Shown here: one piece after another, positions 28,504-40,500 of the stretch
Position numbering within the stretch: position 1 is the stretch's first letter
How the letters are laid out: every line of letters begins with the position of its first letter
Source: a virus
Virus record (IMG/VR): IMGVR_UViG_3300009159_000076
Span: 1 to 62,214 of that record
DNA length: 62,214 nucleotides
Strand: one strand, 5' to 3'
The notes under the pieces: generated by a model
What the model was told of the DNA's origin: nothing
The model's database searches: none
The model's input: the letters and a program-made list of their open reading frames with translations, nothing else
Translations under genes and position numbers: made by a program

Positions 28504-31500
28504 ATGGCAATACCGTATCAAAATCCAATAAGTGCGTCCCAAATTACAGGACCTTTCAGTGTAGCGAGAACAAGCCCATACGGAACCAATTTTAATGTTT
28601 TAAATGTTGGTGGATGGCAAGAGGCGGCATACCTTACTAATTTAGGTTTAATATTTAGTGGGCAAGGACAACAACAATTAAGTGTTAATAATATACCTAT
28701 TAATATTAACATTGGTAACGGTACATTTTCTCCAACATATTTAACTTTAAATTCTGACAATTTCTCTTCGGGTAGAAGAAGATTGGGTATGATTGTTTGG
28801 GTTAATGAAACTGAAACAGCATATCAATATCAAATAGACAATTACAATGATTTATGGGATGCGGCGGTAAGTGCTAATTCTGTAACTCAATTATCTTACG
28901 AAACTATTGTAAAGAACAATACACCTGAAGGTCAGGCATTTATTAATGCTTGGACAGGTTCAACTATTGAAGGTGTTAGTGGCGTAACAAGAGCAAATGC
29001 TCGTTGGAGAGTTTTTGCACAAGGTACTGAATTAACGGGTGGTACTTATTTTTCAGGTACAAGTACATTAGAATTATATAATAGTGATGGAACTGTTATT
29101 TCTGTAACAGGTATTACGGCATCTGGTTCTAATGGTAGTTCTGGAACATCAGGTTCAAGTGGTTCATCAGGTAGTTCAGGTTCAAGTGGGTCTTCGGGAA
29201 CTTCAGGTAGTAATGGTTCGTCAGGTAGTAGTGGAACAAGCGGAACAAGTGGAACATCGGGTAGTACAGGAACTAGTGGTTCATCAGGAAGTGTAGGTAC
29301 AAGTGGTAGTTCGGGATTAAGTGGTGTTGACGGTACAAATGGTACTAGTGGTTCATCTGGAAGTGTAGGTACATCAGGAACTTCAGGGTCATCAGGAAGT
29401 TCAGGTACAGGTGGAACATCAGGAACTTCAGGTACATCAGGAAGTACTGGAACTTCAGGTTCAAGTGGTAGTGTTGGGACTAGTGGTACATCAGGTTCAA
29501 GTGGTTCTTCAGGAAGTGTTGGTACGTCTGGTTCATCTGGAAGTGCAGGTACATCAGGAACTTCAGGGTCATCAGGAAGTTCAGGTACAAGCGGAACATC
29601 AGGAACTGGAGGAACTTCAGGTTCAAGTGGTAGTGTTGGGACTAGTGGTACATCAGGAACAAGTGGTTCTTCAGGTACATCAGGTAGTTCAGGTTCAAGT
29701 GGTTCATCGGGAAGTTCAGGTTCAAGTGGTTCATCGGGTACATCAGGTAGTACTGGTACTAGTGGTAGTAGTGGAACAAGCGGAACGTCGGGTTCATCAG
29801 GTTCTGCGGGAAGTAGTGGTTCATCAGGTAGTGTTGGAACATCTGGTTCAAGTGGTAGTTCAGGTAGTTCTGGTTCATCAGGTACATCTGGCTCAAGTGG
29901 TAGCTCTGGTTCAACAGGTTCGTCAGGTAGTAGTGGTATAACTGGGTCTTCAGGTACGAGTGGTAGTTCTGGCACATCAGGTTCATCTGGTAGTTCAGGT
30001 TCTTCAGGTTCATCTGGTAGTTCAGGTTCTTCAGGTAGTACTGGTTCATCAGGAACTAGCGGAACATCAGGAACATCAGGTACAAGTGGTAGTTCAGGTT
30101 CTACAGGAACATCGGGTTCTACAGGAACATCGGGTTCTACAGGAACATCGGGTTCATCAGGTAGTAGTGGCTCAAGTGGAAGTTCAGGATTGACAGGTTC
30201 ATCAGGAACATCGGGTTCATCAGGGACATCGGGTTCATCAGGTAGTTCTGGTTCAAGTGGTAGTAGCGGAAGTACAGGGTCTTCGGGCACAAGTGGTAGT
30301 TCTGGTACATCAGGTTCATCAGGAAGTTCAGGTTCATCAGGTTCTAGCGGTAGTGTTGGAACTTCGGGAACAAGTGGTTCAAGTGGAAGTTCAGGTTCTT
30401 CAGGAAGTGTAGGAACATCAGGTACAAGTGGTAGTTCAGGTTCGTCTGGCTCAAGTGGAAATACAGGTTCAAGTGGAACGAGTGGTTCATCAGGTACATC
30501 TGGCTCAAGTGGTAGTTCAGGTTCGTCTGGCTCAAGTGGTTCAAGTGGAAGTTCAGGTTCTTCAGGAAGTGTAGGAACATCAGGTACAAGTGGTAGTTCA
30601 GGTTCTTCAGGTAGTTCAGGTGTTAATGGTTCTTCAGGGACTAGTGGTAGTTCGGGAACATCTGGTTCTTCAGGAAGTTCGGGTTCATCAGGTTCTAGTG
30701 GTAGTTCAGGAACATCTGGCTCAAGCGGGTCTTCTGGTTCAAGTGGAAGTACTGGTTCTTCAGGAAGTGCAGGTACATCGGGTAGTGTAGGAACTAGCGG
30801 TAGTTCTGGTTCATCTGGTTCTTCAGGTAGTACTGGCTCAAGTGGTACTTCAGGTTCATCAGGTAGTGTAGGTACTAGTGGTTCATCAGGTAGTGTAGGT
30901 ACTAGTGGTTCATCAGGTAGCACTGGTTCAAGTGGTAGTAGCGGAAGTACAGGGTCTTCTGGTACAAGTGGGAGCTCAGGAACATCTGGTACTAGCGGTA
31001 GTTCTGGGTCATCTGGTTCAGTTGGTACAAGCGGTTCATCAGGTAGTGTTGGAACATCTGGTTCATCAGGTTCTGTTGGTACTTCAGGAACATCGGGTTC
31101 ATCAGGTAGTACTGGTTCAAGTGGAAGTTCAGGAAGTAGTGGTAGTGTAGGAACAAGTGGTTCTTCAGGGACATCTGGCTCAACAGGTACTTCAGGAACA
31201 TCAGGTTCAAGTGGGTCTTCAGGTAGTTCGGGTTCATCAGGAAGTTCAGGTACAAGCGGAACATCAGGTTCAGTAGGAACAAGTGGTTCATCGGGAAGTT
31301 CAGGGTCAACAGGAACTTCAGGTTCAAGTGGGTCTTCAGGTAGTTCAGGAAGTAGCGGAACATCTGGTTCTAGTGGAAGTGTTGGAACTTCTGGCACATC
31401 AGGAACAAGTGGTTCATCGGGAAGTTCTGGTTCTGCCGGTACAAGTGGAAGTGTAGGAACAAGTGGTACTTCAGGTTCATCTGGCTCAAGTGGAAGTTCA

Positions 31501-34500
31501 GGTTCAACAGGTAGTTCAGGTACTAGCGGAACATCTGGAACAAGTGGTTCATCAGGTTCTAGCGGTAGCGCTGGAAGCTCAGGAACGTCAGGTTCTAGCG
31601 GTAGCACAGGTTCAAGTGGTTCTACTGGCACGTCAGGTTCTTCAGGAACAAGTGGTTCTGTAGGTACAAGCGGAACATCTGGTTCCTCAGGAAGTGTAGG
31701 TACTTCAGGTACTAGTGGAAGCTCAGGAAGTGTAGGAACATCTGGTTCAAGTGGTACTACTGGTACCTCAGGAACATCAGGTAGTTCAGGTTCATCTGGT
31801 AGTGTTGGTACATCAGGAACTTCGGGTACTAGCGGAACATCAGGTTCTAGCGGTTCGTCAGGAAATAGTGGAAGTTCAGGTACAAGTGGAACATCGGGTT
31901 CAACTGGGTCTTCAGGCTCAAGTGGTAGTTCGGGAAGTGTTGGTACATCAGGAAGTAGTGGTTCTTCAGGTTCTAGTGGTAGTAATGGAAGCTCAGGAAG
32001 TACAGGTACATCGGGTTCAAGTGGAACTTCAGGTTCTTCAGGTACTAGCGGAACATCGGGAACTAGTGGAAGTTCAGGAAGTGTAGGTACTTCAGGTACA
32101 TCAGGAAGTTCTGGTTCAGTAGGAACATCGGGTACTAGTGGTAGTTCTGGTTCAGTAGGAACATCGGGAACTAGTGGTAGTTCTGGTTCGTCTGGTTCAG
32201 TTGGTACTAGCGGTTCTTCAGGAAGTGTTGGAACTAGTGGAACATCAGGTAGTTCAGGTTCAAGTGGTTCTAGCGGAGTATCAGGTTCATCGGGTTCTAG
32301 TGGTATTAGTGGAAGTTCAGGTACTTCAGGTACTAGTGGAACTTCAGGTTCAAGTGGTTCTACTGGTACGTCAGGTTCTAGCGGAAGTGCTGGAAGCTCA
32401 GGAAATAGTGGGACATCAGGTTCTTCAGGTAGTGTTGGAACATCTGGTACTAGCGGTTCGTCAGGTAGTGTAGGGACTAGCGGAACATCTGGTTCAAGTG
32501 GTAGTTCAGGAAATAGTGGAACATCAGGAACTAGTGGCTCATCGGGTAGTGTAGGAACATCAGGAACAAGTGGTACGTCAGGTAGTTCTGGTTCAAGTGG
32601 TAGTTCAGGAAGTGTAGGTACTTCAGGTACTAGTGGTAGTTCAGGAAGTGTAGGAACATCTGGTTCAAGTGGCTCTACTGGTACGTCAGGTTCTAGCGGA
32701 AGTGCTGGAAGCTCAGGAAATAGTGGAACATCTGGAACAAGTGGCAGTTCAGGTTCTTCTGGTTCAAGTGGTAGTACTGGTACGTCAGGTAGTTCGGGAA
32801 GTACAGGAACATCTGGCTCTTCAGGAAGTGTTGGTACATCAGGAACTAGTGGAACTAGTGGAACTTCAGGTAGTTCTGGTTCAGTAGGAACTTCAGGTAC
32901 TAGTGGTAGCGTAGGAACATCGGGTACATCAGGTAGTTCTGGTTCATCGGGAAGCAGTGGTTCTTCAGGTTCTAGCGGTAGTGCTGGAAGTTCAGGAACT
33001 AGTGGGTCTACAGGTTCAAGTGGAAGTAGTGGTTCTTCAGGAAGTGTTGGAACAAGTGGTTCTAGCGGAAGTACTGGTACATCAGGTAGTTCAGGAAGTG
33101 TTGGTACAAGTGGTTCTTCAGGAAGTACTGGAACATCAGGAACAAGTGGTAGTTCAGGTTCTGTGGGTACATCAGGTACTAGCGGTACGAGCGGAAGTTC
33201 TGGTTCAAGTGGAACTTCTGGTTCTTCGGGAAGTACTGGTACATCTGGTTCATCGGGTAGTGTAGGTACTTCAGGAACAAGTGGTTCATCTGGAAGTACG
33301 GGTACATCAGGTAGTGCTGGTTCTTCTGGCTCAAGTGGTAGTTCAGGTTCTTCAGGAAGTTCTGGAAGCGTTGGTACATCTGGAACTAGTGGTTCTTCAG
33401 GAAGTACAGGCACAAGTGGTACATCAGGTAGTTCAGGGTCAAGTGGAACTGGAGGTTCGTCAGGTTCAAGTGGAAGCACCGGAACCTCAGGAACATCAGG
33501 AAGTGTTGGAACATCAGGAACGTCTGGTTCTTCAGGAAGTGTTGGTACGAGTGGAACATCGGGTTCATCAGGTAGTGTTGGAACATCTGGTTCTTCAGGT
33601 TCATCAGGAACAAGTGGAACATCAGGTAGTTCTGGCTCTGTAGGTACTAGTGGTACATCAGGGTCTTCAGGAAGTGTGGGAACAAGTGGGACTAGCGGTA
33701 CATCAGGAACTTCTGGTTCATCAGGAAGTGTGGGAACTAGCGGTAGTTCGGGTAGTGTAGGTACTTCAGGAACTAGCGGTACATCAGGTTCTAGTGGAAG
33801 CGTTGGTACATCAGGTACGAGCGGTTCTTCAGGAAGTTATGGTTCAAGTGGTAGTTCAGGAAGCACAGGTACAAGTGGAACATCTGGTTCTTCAGGTACG
33901 ACAGGTAGTTCGGGGAGTAGTGGTAGTTCAGGTTCTTCGGGTAGTGTTGGTACTTCAGGAAGTAGTGGTTCAAGTGGAACATCAGGGTATAGCGGAAGTA
34001 GTGGTAGTTCTGGCTCATCAGGAAGTGCTGGTACTTCAGGGGTTAACGGAAGTTCTGGAACATCAGGAAGTAGTGGTTCATCTGGGTCTTCAGGTTCTAG
34101 CGGTTCATCAGGAACGTCTGGCTCAAGCGGAAGTACTGGTTCATCTGGTTCATCTGGTTCATCTGGAAGTACGGGAACATCAGGGTCTAGCGGTTCAACA
34201 GGTACAAGTGGTACATCGGGTAGTGTAGGTACATCAGGTTCATCGGGAAGTTCTGGCTCATCAGGTTCTAGTGGAAGTGTTGGTACTTCTGGAACAAGTG
34301 GTTCTTCGGGAAGTACTGGTTCATCAGGTAGTTCAGGAACATCAGGAAGTACAGGTACATCAGGAACAAGTGGTAGTTCAGGTTCTGTGGGTACATCAGG
34401 TACCAGCGGTACGAGTGGAAGTTCTGGTTCTTCGGGAAGTAGTGGAACATCAGGAAGTTCTGGAAGCGTTGGTACATCAGGTACGAGCGGTTCTTCAGGA

Positions 34501-37500
34501 AGTTCTGGTTCATCAGGGATATCTGGTTCAAGTGGTAGTTCAGGAAGCACAGGTACAAGTGGAACATCAGGTTCTTCAGGTAGTGTAGGAACTTCTGGTT
34601 CTTCAGGTAGTTCTGGTTCAGTAGGAACTTCAGGTACTAGTGGTACATCAGGAACATCGGGTTCATCGGGTAGCTCTGGCTCAACAGGCTCGTCAGGTAG
34701 TAGTGGAACTTCTGGTTCATCAGGTTCAAGTGGTAGTGCTGGCTCATCTGGTAGTTCTGGAAGTACAGGAACATCAGGCACTAGCGGTAGTACTGGTTCA
34801 AGTGGTAGTAGTGGTACATCAGGAAGTTCAGGTTCTTCGGGTTCTGTAGGTACATCAGGGACTGCGGGTACATCAGGAAGTACAGGTTCTAGTGGTAGTA
34901 GTGGTTCATCAGGTAGTGTGGGTACTTCAGGAACTAGTGGTTCGTCAGGTTCTAGCGGAAGCGCTGGAAGCTCAGGGACATCAGGTTCTTCAGGTACAAG
35001 TGGTACTTCGGGTTCTAGTGGTAGTACTGGAAGTTCAGGAACATCTGGCTCGTCAGGAAGTGTTGGTACATCAGGTTCTTCAGGAAGTACTGGAACTAGT
35101 GGCTCAAGTGGTAGTTCAGGAACCTCAGGTTCTTCTGGCTCAACAGGTTCAAGTGGTTCTTCAGGAAGTGCTGGTTCTAGTGGTAGTACAGGTTCATCAG
35201 GAACATCAGGGTCAAGTGGTTCGGTAGGTACTTCGGGGACTAGTGGAAGTTCAGGTAGTGTAGGAACATCTGGTTCAAGTGGGTCTTCAGGCTCTAGCGG
35301 AAGTGTTGGAACATCAGGTTCTAGCGGTTCTTCAGGAAGTTCTGGGTCATCAGGGTCTAGTGGAAGTGTTGGTACATCAGGTTCTTCGGGAAGTACTGGT
35401 ACGTCAGGTTCAAGTGGTTCTACAGGAAGCTCTGGCTCAAGTGGTTCTACAGGAACTAGTGGAACTTCAGGTTCTTCAGGTAGTACAGGAACATCTGGTA
35501 CGTCAGGTTCAAGCGGTAGTGTAGGTACATCAGGAACTAGTGGTAGTTCTGGTTCAGTTGGTACAAGTGGTACATCTGGCTCAAGTGGTAGTGTTGGTAC
35601 ATCTGGAACTTCGGGGTCATCTGGAAGTGTTGGTACAAGCGGTTCTTCAGGAACTAGTGGGTCAAGTGGAAGTAGTGGTTCATCAGGTTCTACAGGAACT
35701 TCTGGTTCATCAGGAACAAGTGGTTCTTCAGGTAGTACAGGAACATCAGGTAGTGCTGGTTCTTCTGGCTCAAGTGGTAGTTCAGGTTCAAGTGGAAGTA
35801 CTGGAACATCAGGTTCCTCAGGTTCAAGTGGTAGTACAGGTTCTTCAGGAAGTTCTGGAACGAGTGGTAGTTCAGGAACTAGTGGGTCTTCTGGTAATTC
35901 TGGTTCTTCAGGAACTAGCGGAACATCTGGAACAAGTGGTTCATCAGGTTCTAGCGGTAGCGCTGGAAGCTCAGGAACGTCAGGTTCTGTAGGTACGAGC
36001 GGAACATCAGGTTCTAGCGGTAGTACTGGTTCAAGTGGTTCGTCAGGTACTAGCGGAACTTCAGGTTCAAGTGGTTCATCTGGAAGTTCAGGGTCATCAG
36101 GAACATCTGGTTCTTCAGGTAGTACAGGTTCAAGTGGAACTAGTGGTTCTTCAGGAACATCTGGTACTAGCGGTAGTTCAGGAAGTTCTGGTTCATCGGG
36201 TAGTACAGGTACTTCAGGAAGCTCAGGCTCAAGCGGAACAAGTGGTTCTTCAGGGTCTAGCGGTTCATCGGGTTCTAGTGGAAGTTCAGGGTCATCTGGT
36301 AGTACAGGTTCAAGAGGGACTAGCGGAACATCTGGAACAAGTGGTAGTTCAGGAACATCTGGTTCAAACGGTACATCAGGAAGTTCTGGTTCATCGGGTA
36401 GTAGTGGGAGTTCAGGTTCTGGTGGTACTTCAGGTTCATCAGGATTAAGTGGGGTTGATGGTACAAACGGTACTAGTGGTAGTTCAGGGACTAGTGGAAC
36501 ATCTGGTTCAAGTGGTTCAAGTGGTTCTTCAGGGTCTAGTGGTAGTGTAGGAACAAGCGGAACTTCTGGTTCTTCAGGAAGTAGTGGAAGTGCTGGGTCA
36601 TCTGGTTCAAGTGGTTCGTCGGGTACATCAGGTGCTAATGGAAGCTCTGGTAGTTCAGGTTCAAGTGGTAGTTCAGGGACAAGTGGTTCGTCAGGTTCTA
36701 GCGGAAGTGCTGGAAGCTCAGGAAGTTCTGGTTCTGTTGGGACATCAGGTTCGTCAGGTACTTCAGGTTCAAGCGGTTCTTCAGGTAGTAGTGGCTCAAG
36801 TGGTAGTTCAGGAAGTTCTGGTTCTGCGGGTACTTCAGGTTCAAGTGGAAGTGCTGGAACTAGTGGTTCATCTGGTAGTTCAGGGTCTGCTGGTAGTTCA
36901 GGGTCAAGTGGAGTAACTGGTTCTTCAGGTACTAGCGGGTCTTCAGGAAGTTCTGGTAGTTCAGGTTCTAGTGGAAGTGTTGGAACTAGCGGTTCATCAG
37001 GTACAAGTGGTTCATCCGGCTCAAGTGGAAGTTCTGGTTCATCAGGAAGTTCTGGTTCAACAGGTTCATCAGGAAGTTCTGGTTCAACAGGTTCATCAGG
37101 AACAAGTGGTACGTCAGGTAGTAGCGGTTCTAGTGGTAGTACAGGGACTAGTGGTTCGTCAGGAAGTTCTGGCTCAGCTGGTACAAGCGGAAGTTCAGGT
37201 TCTACAGGTAGTAGTGGGTCTAGCGGAAGTGCGGGTTCTTCAGGAAGTGTAGGGACTAGTGGAACATCTGGTTCTAGTGGTAGTTCTGGTTCTAGTGGAA
37301 GTACGGGTAGTTCAGGTACTAGCGGTAGTAGTGGTTCATCAGGAAGTTCTGGTTCCACAGGTTCTTCGGGAAGTAGTGGAACATCAGGTTCTGTAGGTTC
37401 ATCAGGTACTAGTGGTTCTTCAGGTTCTAGTGGAAGTGCTGGAAGTTCAGGTTCAACTGGTACATCTGGTTCTTCAGGTTCAGTAGGAACAAGTGGAACT

Positions 37501-40500
37501 TCTGGTTCAAGTGGTAGTTCAGGTTCTTCAGGTTCAGTAGGAACAAGTGGAACTTCTGGTTCAAGTGGTAGTTCAGGTTCTTCTGGAACTAGTGGAAGTG
37601 TTGGTACAAGTGGTTCATCTGGAACATCAGGTTCTAGTGGTAGTTCAGGAAGTTCTGGTTCATCAGGAAGTTCGGGTTCCACAGGTTCTTCGGGAACATC
37701 AGGAAGTACTGGAAGTTCAGGGTCTAGTGGAAGTACTGGTAGTTCAGGGACTAGTGGTTCGTCAGGGTCTAGCGGAAGTTCAGGTACATCAGGTACTTCT
37801 GGTTCAAGTGGGTCTTCAGGTTCTAGTGGAAGTGTTGGAACATCAGGTACGAGCGGTTCGTCAGGTTCTAGTGGTAGCACTGGAAGCTCAGGAAGTGCGG
37901 GTACATCAGGTAGTTCAGGTTCTGTAGGTACAAGTGGTAGTTCTGGAAGCTCAGGAAGTTCTGGTTCATCAGGTTCTGCGGGAAGTGCTGGTACATCAGG
38001 AACATCAGGTTCATCGGGAAGTAGTGGTAGTTCAGGGTCATCTGGTTCAGCAGGTACATCAGGTGCTAATGGAAGTTCTGGTACTTCAGGAACATCTGGT
38101 TCTTCAGGTTCAAGTGGAAGTAGTGGTTCATCAGGAAGTGTGGGTACATCTGGTTCATCTGGTACATCTGGTACATCAGGAACATCTGGTTCAAGTGGCT
38201 CAGCAGGTTCTAGCGGAAGTGCTGGAAGCTCAGGAAGTAGCGGTTCATCTGGTACATCAGGAGCTAATGGAAGTAGTGGAACATCTGGTTCTTCAGGTTC
38301 AAGTGGAAGTAGTGGTAGTTCAGGTTCAGCTGGTTCTTCAGGAACATCAGGTTCTAGCGGAAGCTCAGGAAGTACTGGTTCATCTGGTTCTTCTGGTACT
38401 TCAGGAAGTAGTGGAAGTTCTGGAACATCAGGTTCAAGCGGTTCATCAGGTAGTTCAGGAAGTGTTGGAACAAGTGGAAGTTCTGGAACTTCAGGTTCAA
38501 GTGGTTCGTCAGGTTCTAGTGGTAGTGCTGGAAGCTCTGGTACGTCAGGTACTAGTGGTTCATCAGGAACTTCAGGTTCAAGTGGTTCGTCAGGTTCTAG
38601 TGGTAGTACTGGAAGCTCAGGAAGTACTGGTACAAGTGGAAGTTCTGGTTCATCAGGTAGTTCAGGAAGTGTTGGTACAAGTGGAAGTTCAGGTTCTGCC
38701 GGAACGTCTGGTTCATCAGGAAGTTCGGGTTCAAGCGGTAGTAGTGGAAGTTCAGGTTCTACTGGTTCAAGAGGAACATCAGGAACATCAGGTAGTAGTG
38801 GTACAAGTGGAACATCAGGTACTTCTGGTTCATCAGGTTCTAGCGGAAGTGCTGGTTCATCAGGTACATCGGGAGCTAACGGAAGTTCAGGTACAAGTGG
38901 TACTTCAGGAAGTAGTGGAAGTTCAGGGTCTAGCGGTAGTGCTGGAAGTTCAGGTTCTACTGGTACAAGTGGCTCTTCAGGAAGTTCTGGTACAAGTGGC
39001 TCTTCAGGAAGTTCTGGTTCATCGGGTAGTAGTGGAAGTGCGGGGTCATCTGGTTCATCAGGTACATCAGGTGCTAATGGAAGTTATGGTACTTCAGGTA
39101 CTAGTGGAAGTTCAGGGTCTAGCGGTAGTGCTGGAAGTTCTGGTTCTGTAGGTACAAGTGGCTCATCAGGTTCTAGCGGAAGCGCTGGAAGTTCAGGAAG
39201 TACTGGCTCAAGTGGTAGTTCTGGTTCGTCAGGAACAAGTGGTGCTAATGGTAGTTCAGGAACGTCTGGTTCAAGTGGCTCATCTGGTTCTTCAGGAAGT
39301 AGTGGTAGTTCTGGTTCTGTTGGAACATCAGGTTCTAGCGGTTCATCAGGAAGTTCTGGTTCTTCAGGAAGTACAGGTTCAAGTGGAACATCAGGTACTT
39401 CTGGTTCGTCAGGTTCTAGCGGTTCATCAGGAAGTAGTGGTAGTGCAGGTTCTTCAGGAACATCAGGGGCTAACGGTTCTTCAGGTACAAGTGGTTCGTC
39501 AGGTTCTAGCGGTAGTACTGGAAGCTCAGGAAGTAGTGGTACATCGGGTGCTAATGGAAGCAGCGGAACATCAGGAAGTTCAGGGTCTAGTGGTTCTTCA
39601 GGAACTGCTGGCTCAAGTGGATTATCAGGAAACGACTCTTCTAACTCAGGTAGATGGAGATATAATGGAACAGGTACTACACCTGCAGCAACATTCTTTC
39701 AGACAGATAGTACAACAATATCTTCAATTACTAATGTCTATATAAACATTGATGATATAAATTCCACATCTTATGCTTCGTGGTTTTCTGGAATAGATAC
39801 CATACAGGCTCTTGGTAATACTGTTTATTTACAAATCACACAAGTAGGTTCTAACAATATTATTGGTATATGGGATGTTGCAGGAATTACAGTAACCGGT
39901 AGTGTTTATAGATGGATATTCAAAGGTAATATTGTTGCAAATGGAACTTTATCCAGTACAGAATATACAATATCATGGGTATTTAATGGTCTTAATGGTT
40001 CATCTGGTACGAGCGGAAGTTCTGGAACATCAGGTTCAAGCGGAAGTTCGGGCAGTTCAGGTTCGTCAGGTAATACTGGAAGTTCAGGAACATCAGGTTC
40101 ATCAGGAACTAGCGGTTCATCAGGTAGTGCTGGCTCAAGTGGAAGTTCAGGTAATACAGGTTCTTCGGGTACAAGTGGTAGTTCAGGGTCTTCAGGTAGT
40201 GTAGGTACATCTGGAACGAGTGGAACATCGGGTACTAGTGGAAGTTCAGGTTCATCAGGAAGTGCTGGTACGAGTGGAAGTTCAGGAACATCGGGTTCAA
40301 GTGGTAGTTCAGGTTCGTCAGGTAATACTGGAAGTTCAGGTTCTTCAGGAACATCAGGGTCCAGTGGTAGTTCAGGAAGTACAGGTTCTTCAGGTTCAAG
40401 TGGAACATCAGGAAGTTCAGGGTCTAGTGGTTCTTCAGGTTCTAGTGGTAGTGCTGGAAGTTCTGGTACATCAGGTGCTAATGGTAGTTCAGGAACATCT

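Larger units (their letters stand above)
29125..39630 (+). repeat. Gly-X-Y coding repeat, block 1
   Basis: About 1,167 uninterrupted triplets encoding mainly GSS, GTS, GSV, GST and GSA. Codon third positions vary freely (GGT/GGA/GGG/GGC; TCA/TCT/AGT/TCG/AGC), so the DNA is degenerate while the protein repeat is strict. Markers: GLSGVDGTNGTSG occurs at 29314 and again at 36442. GANG and GSRG triplet pairs appear only from about 36.3 kb onward. Confidence 0.95.

Noticed and set aside
29046-33479. A very long open frame on the minus strand (Leu/Pro/Val/Glu-rich repeats) opposite the giant fibre
   Set aside because: It is the reverse complement of the Gly-Ser/Thr codon pattern: GGT, TCA, AGT and ACA codons read backwards in one phase give no stops. 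The composition is pure LP-EP-DVP repeats with no start context. The same holds for 33837-37880 and 39906-41147.
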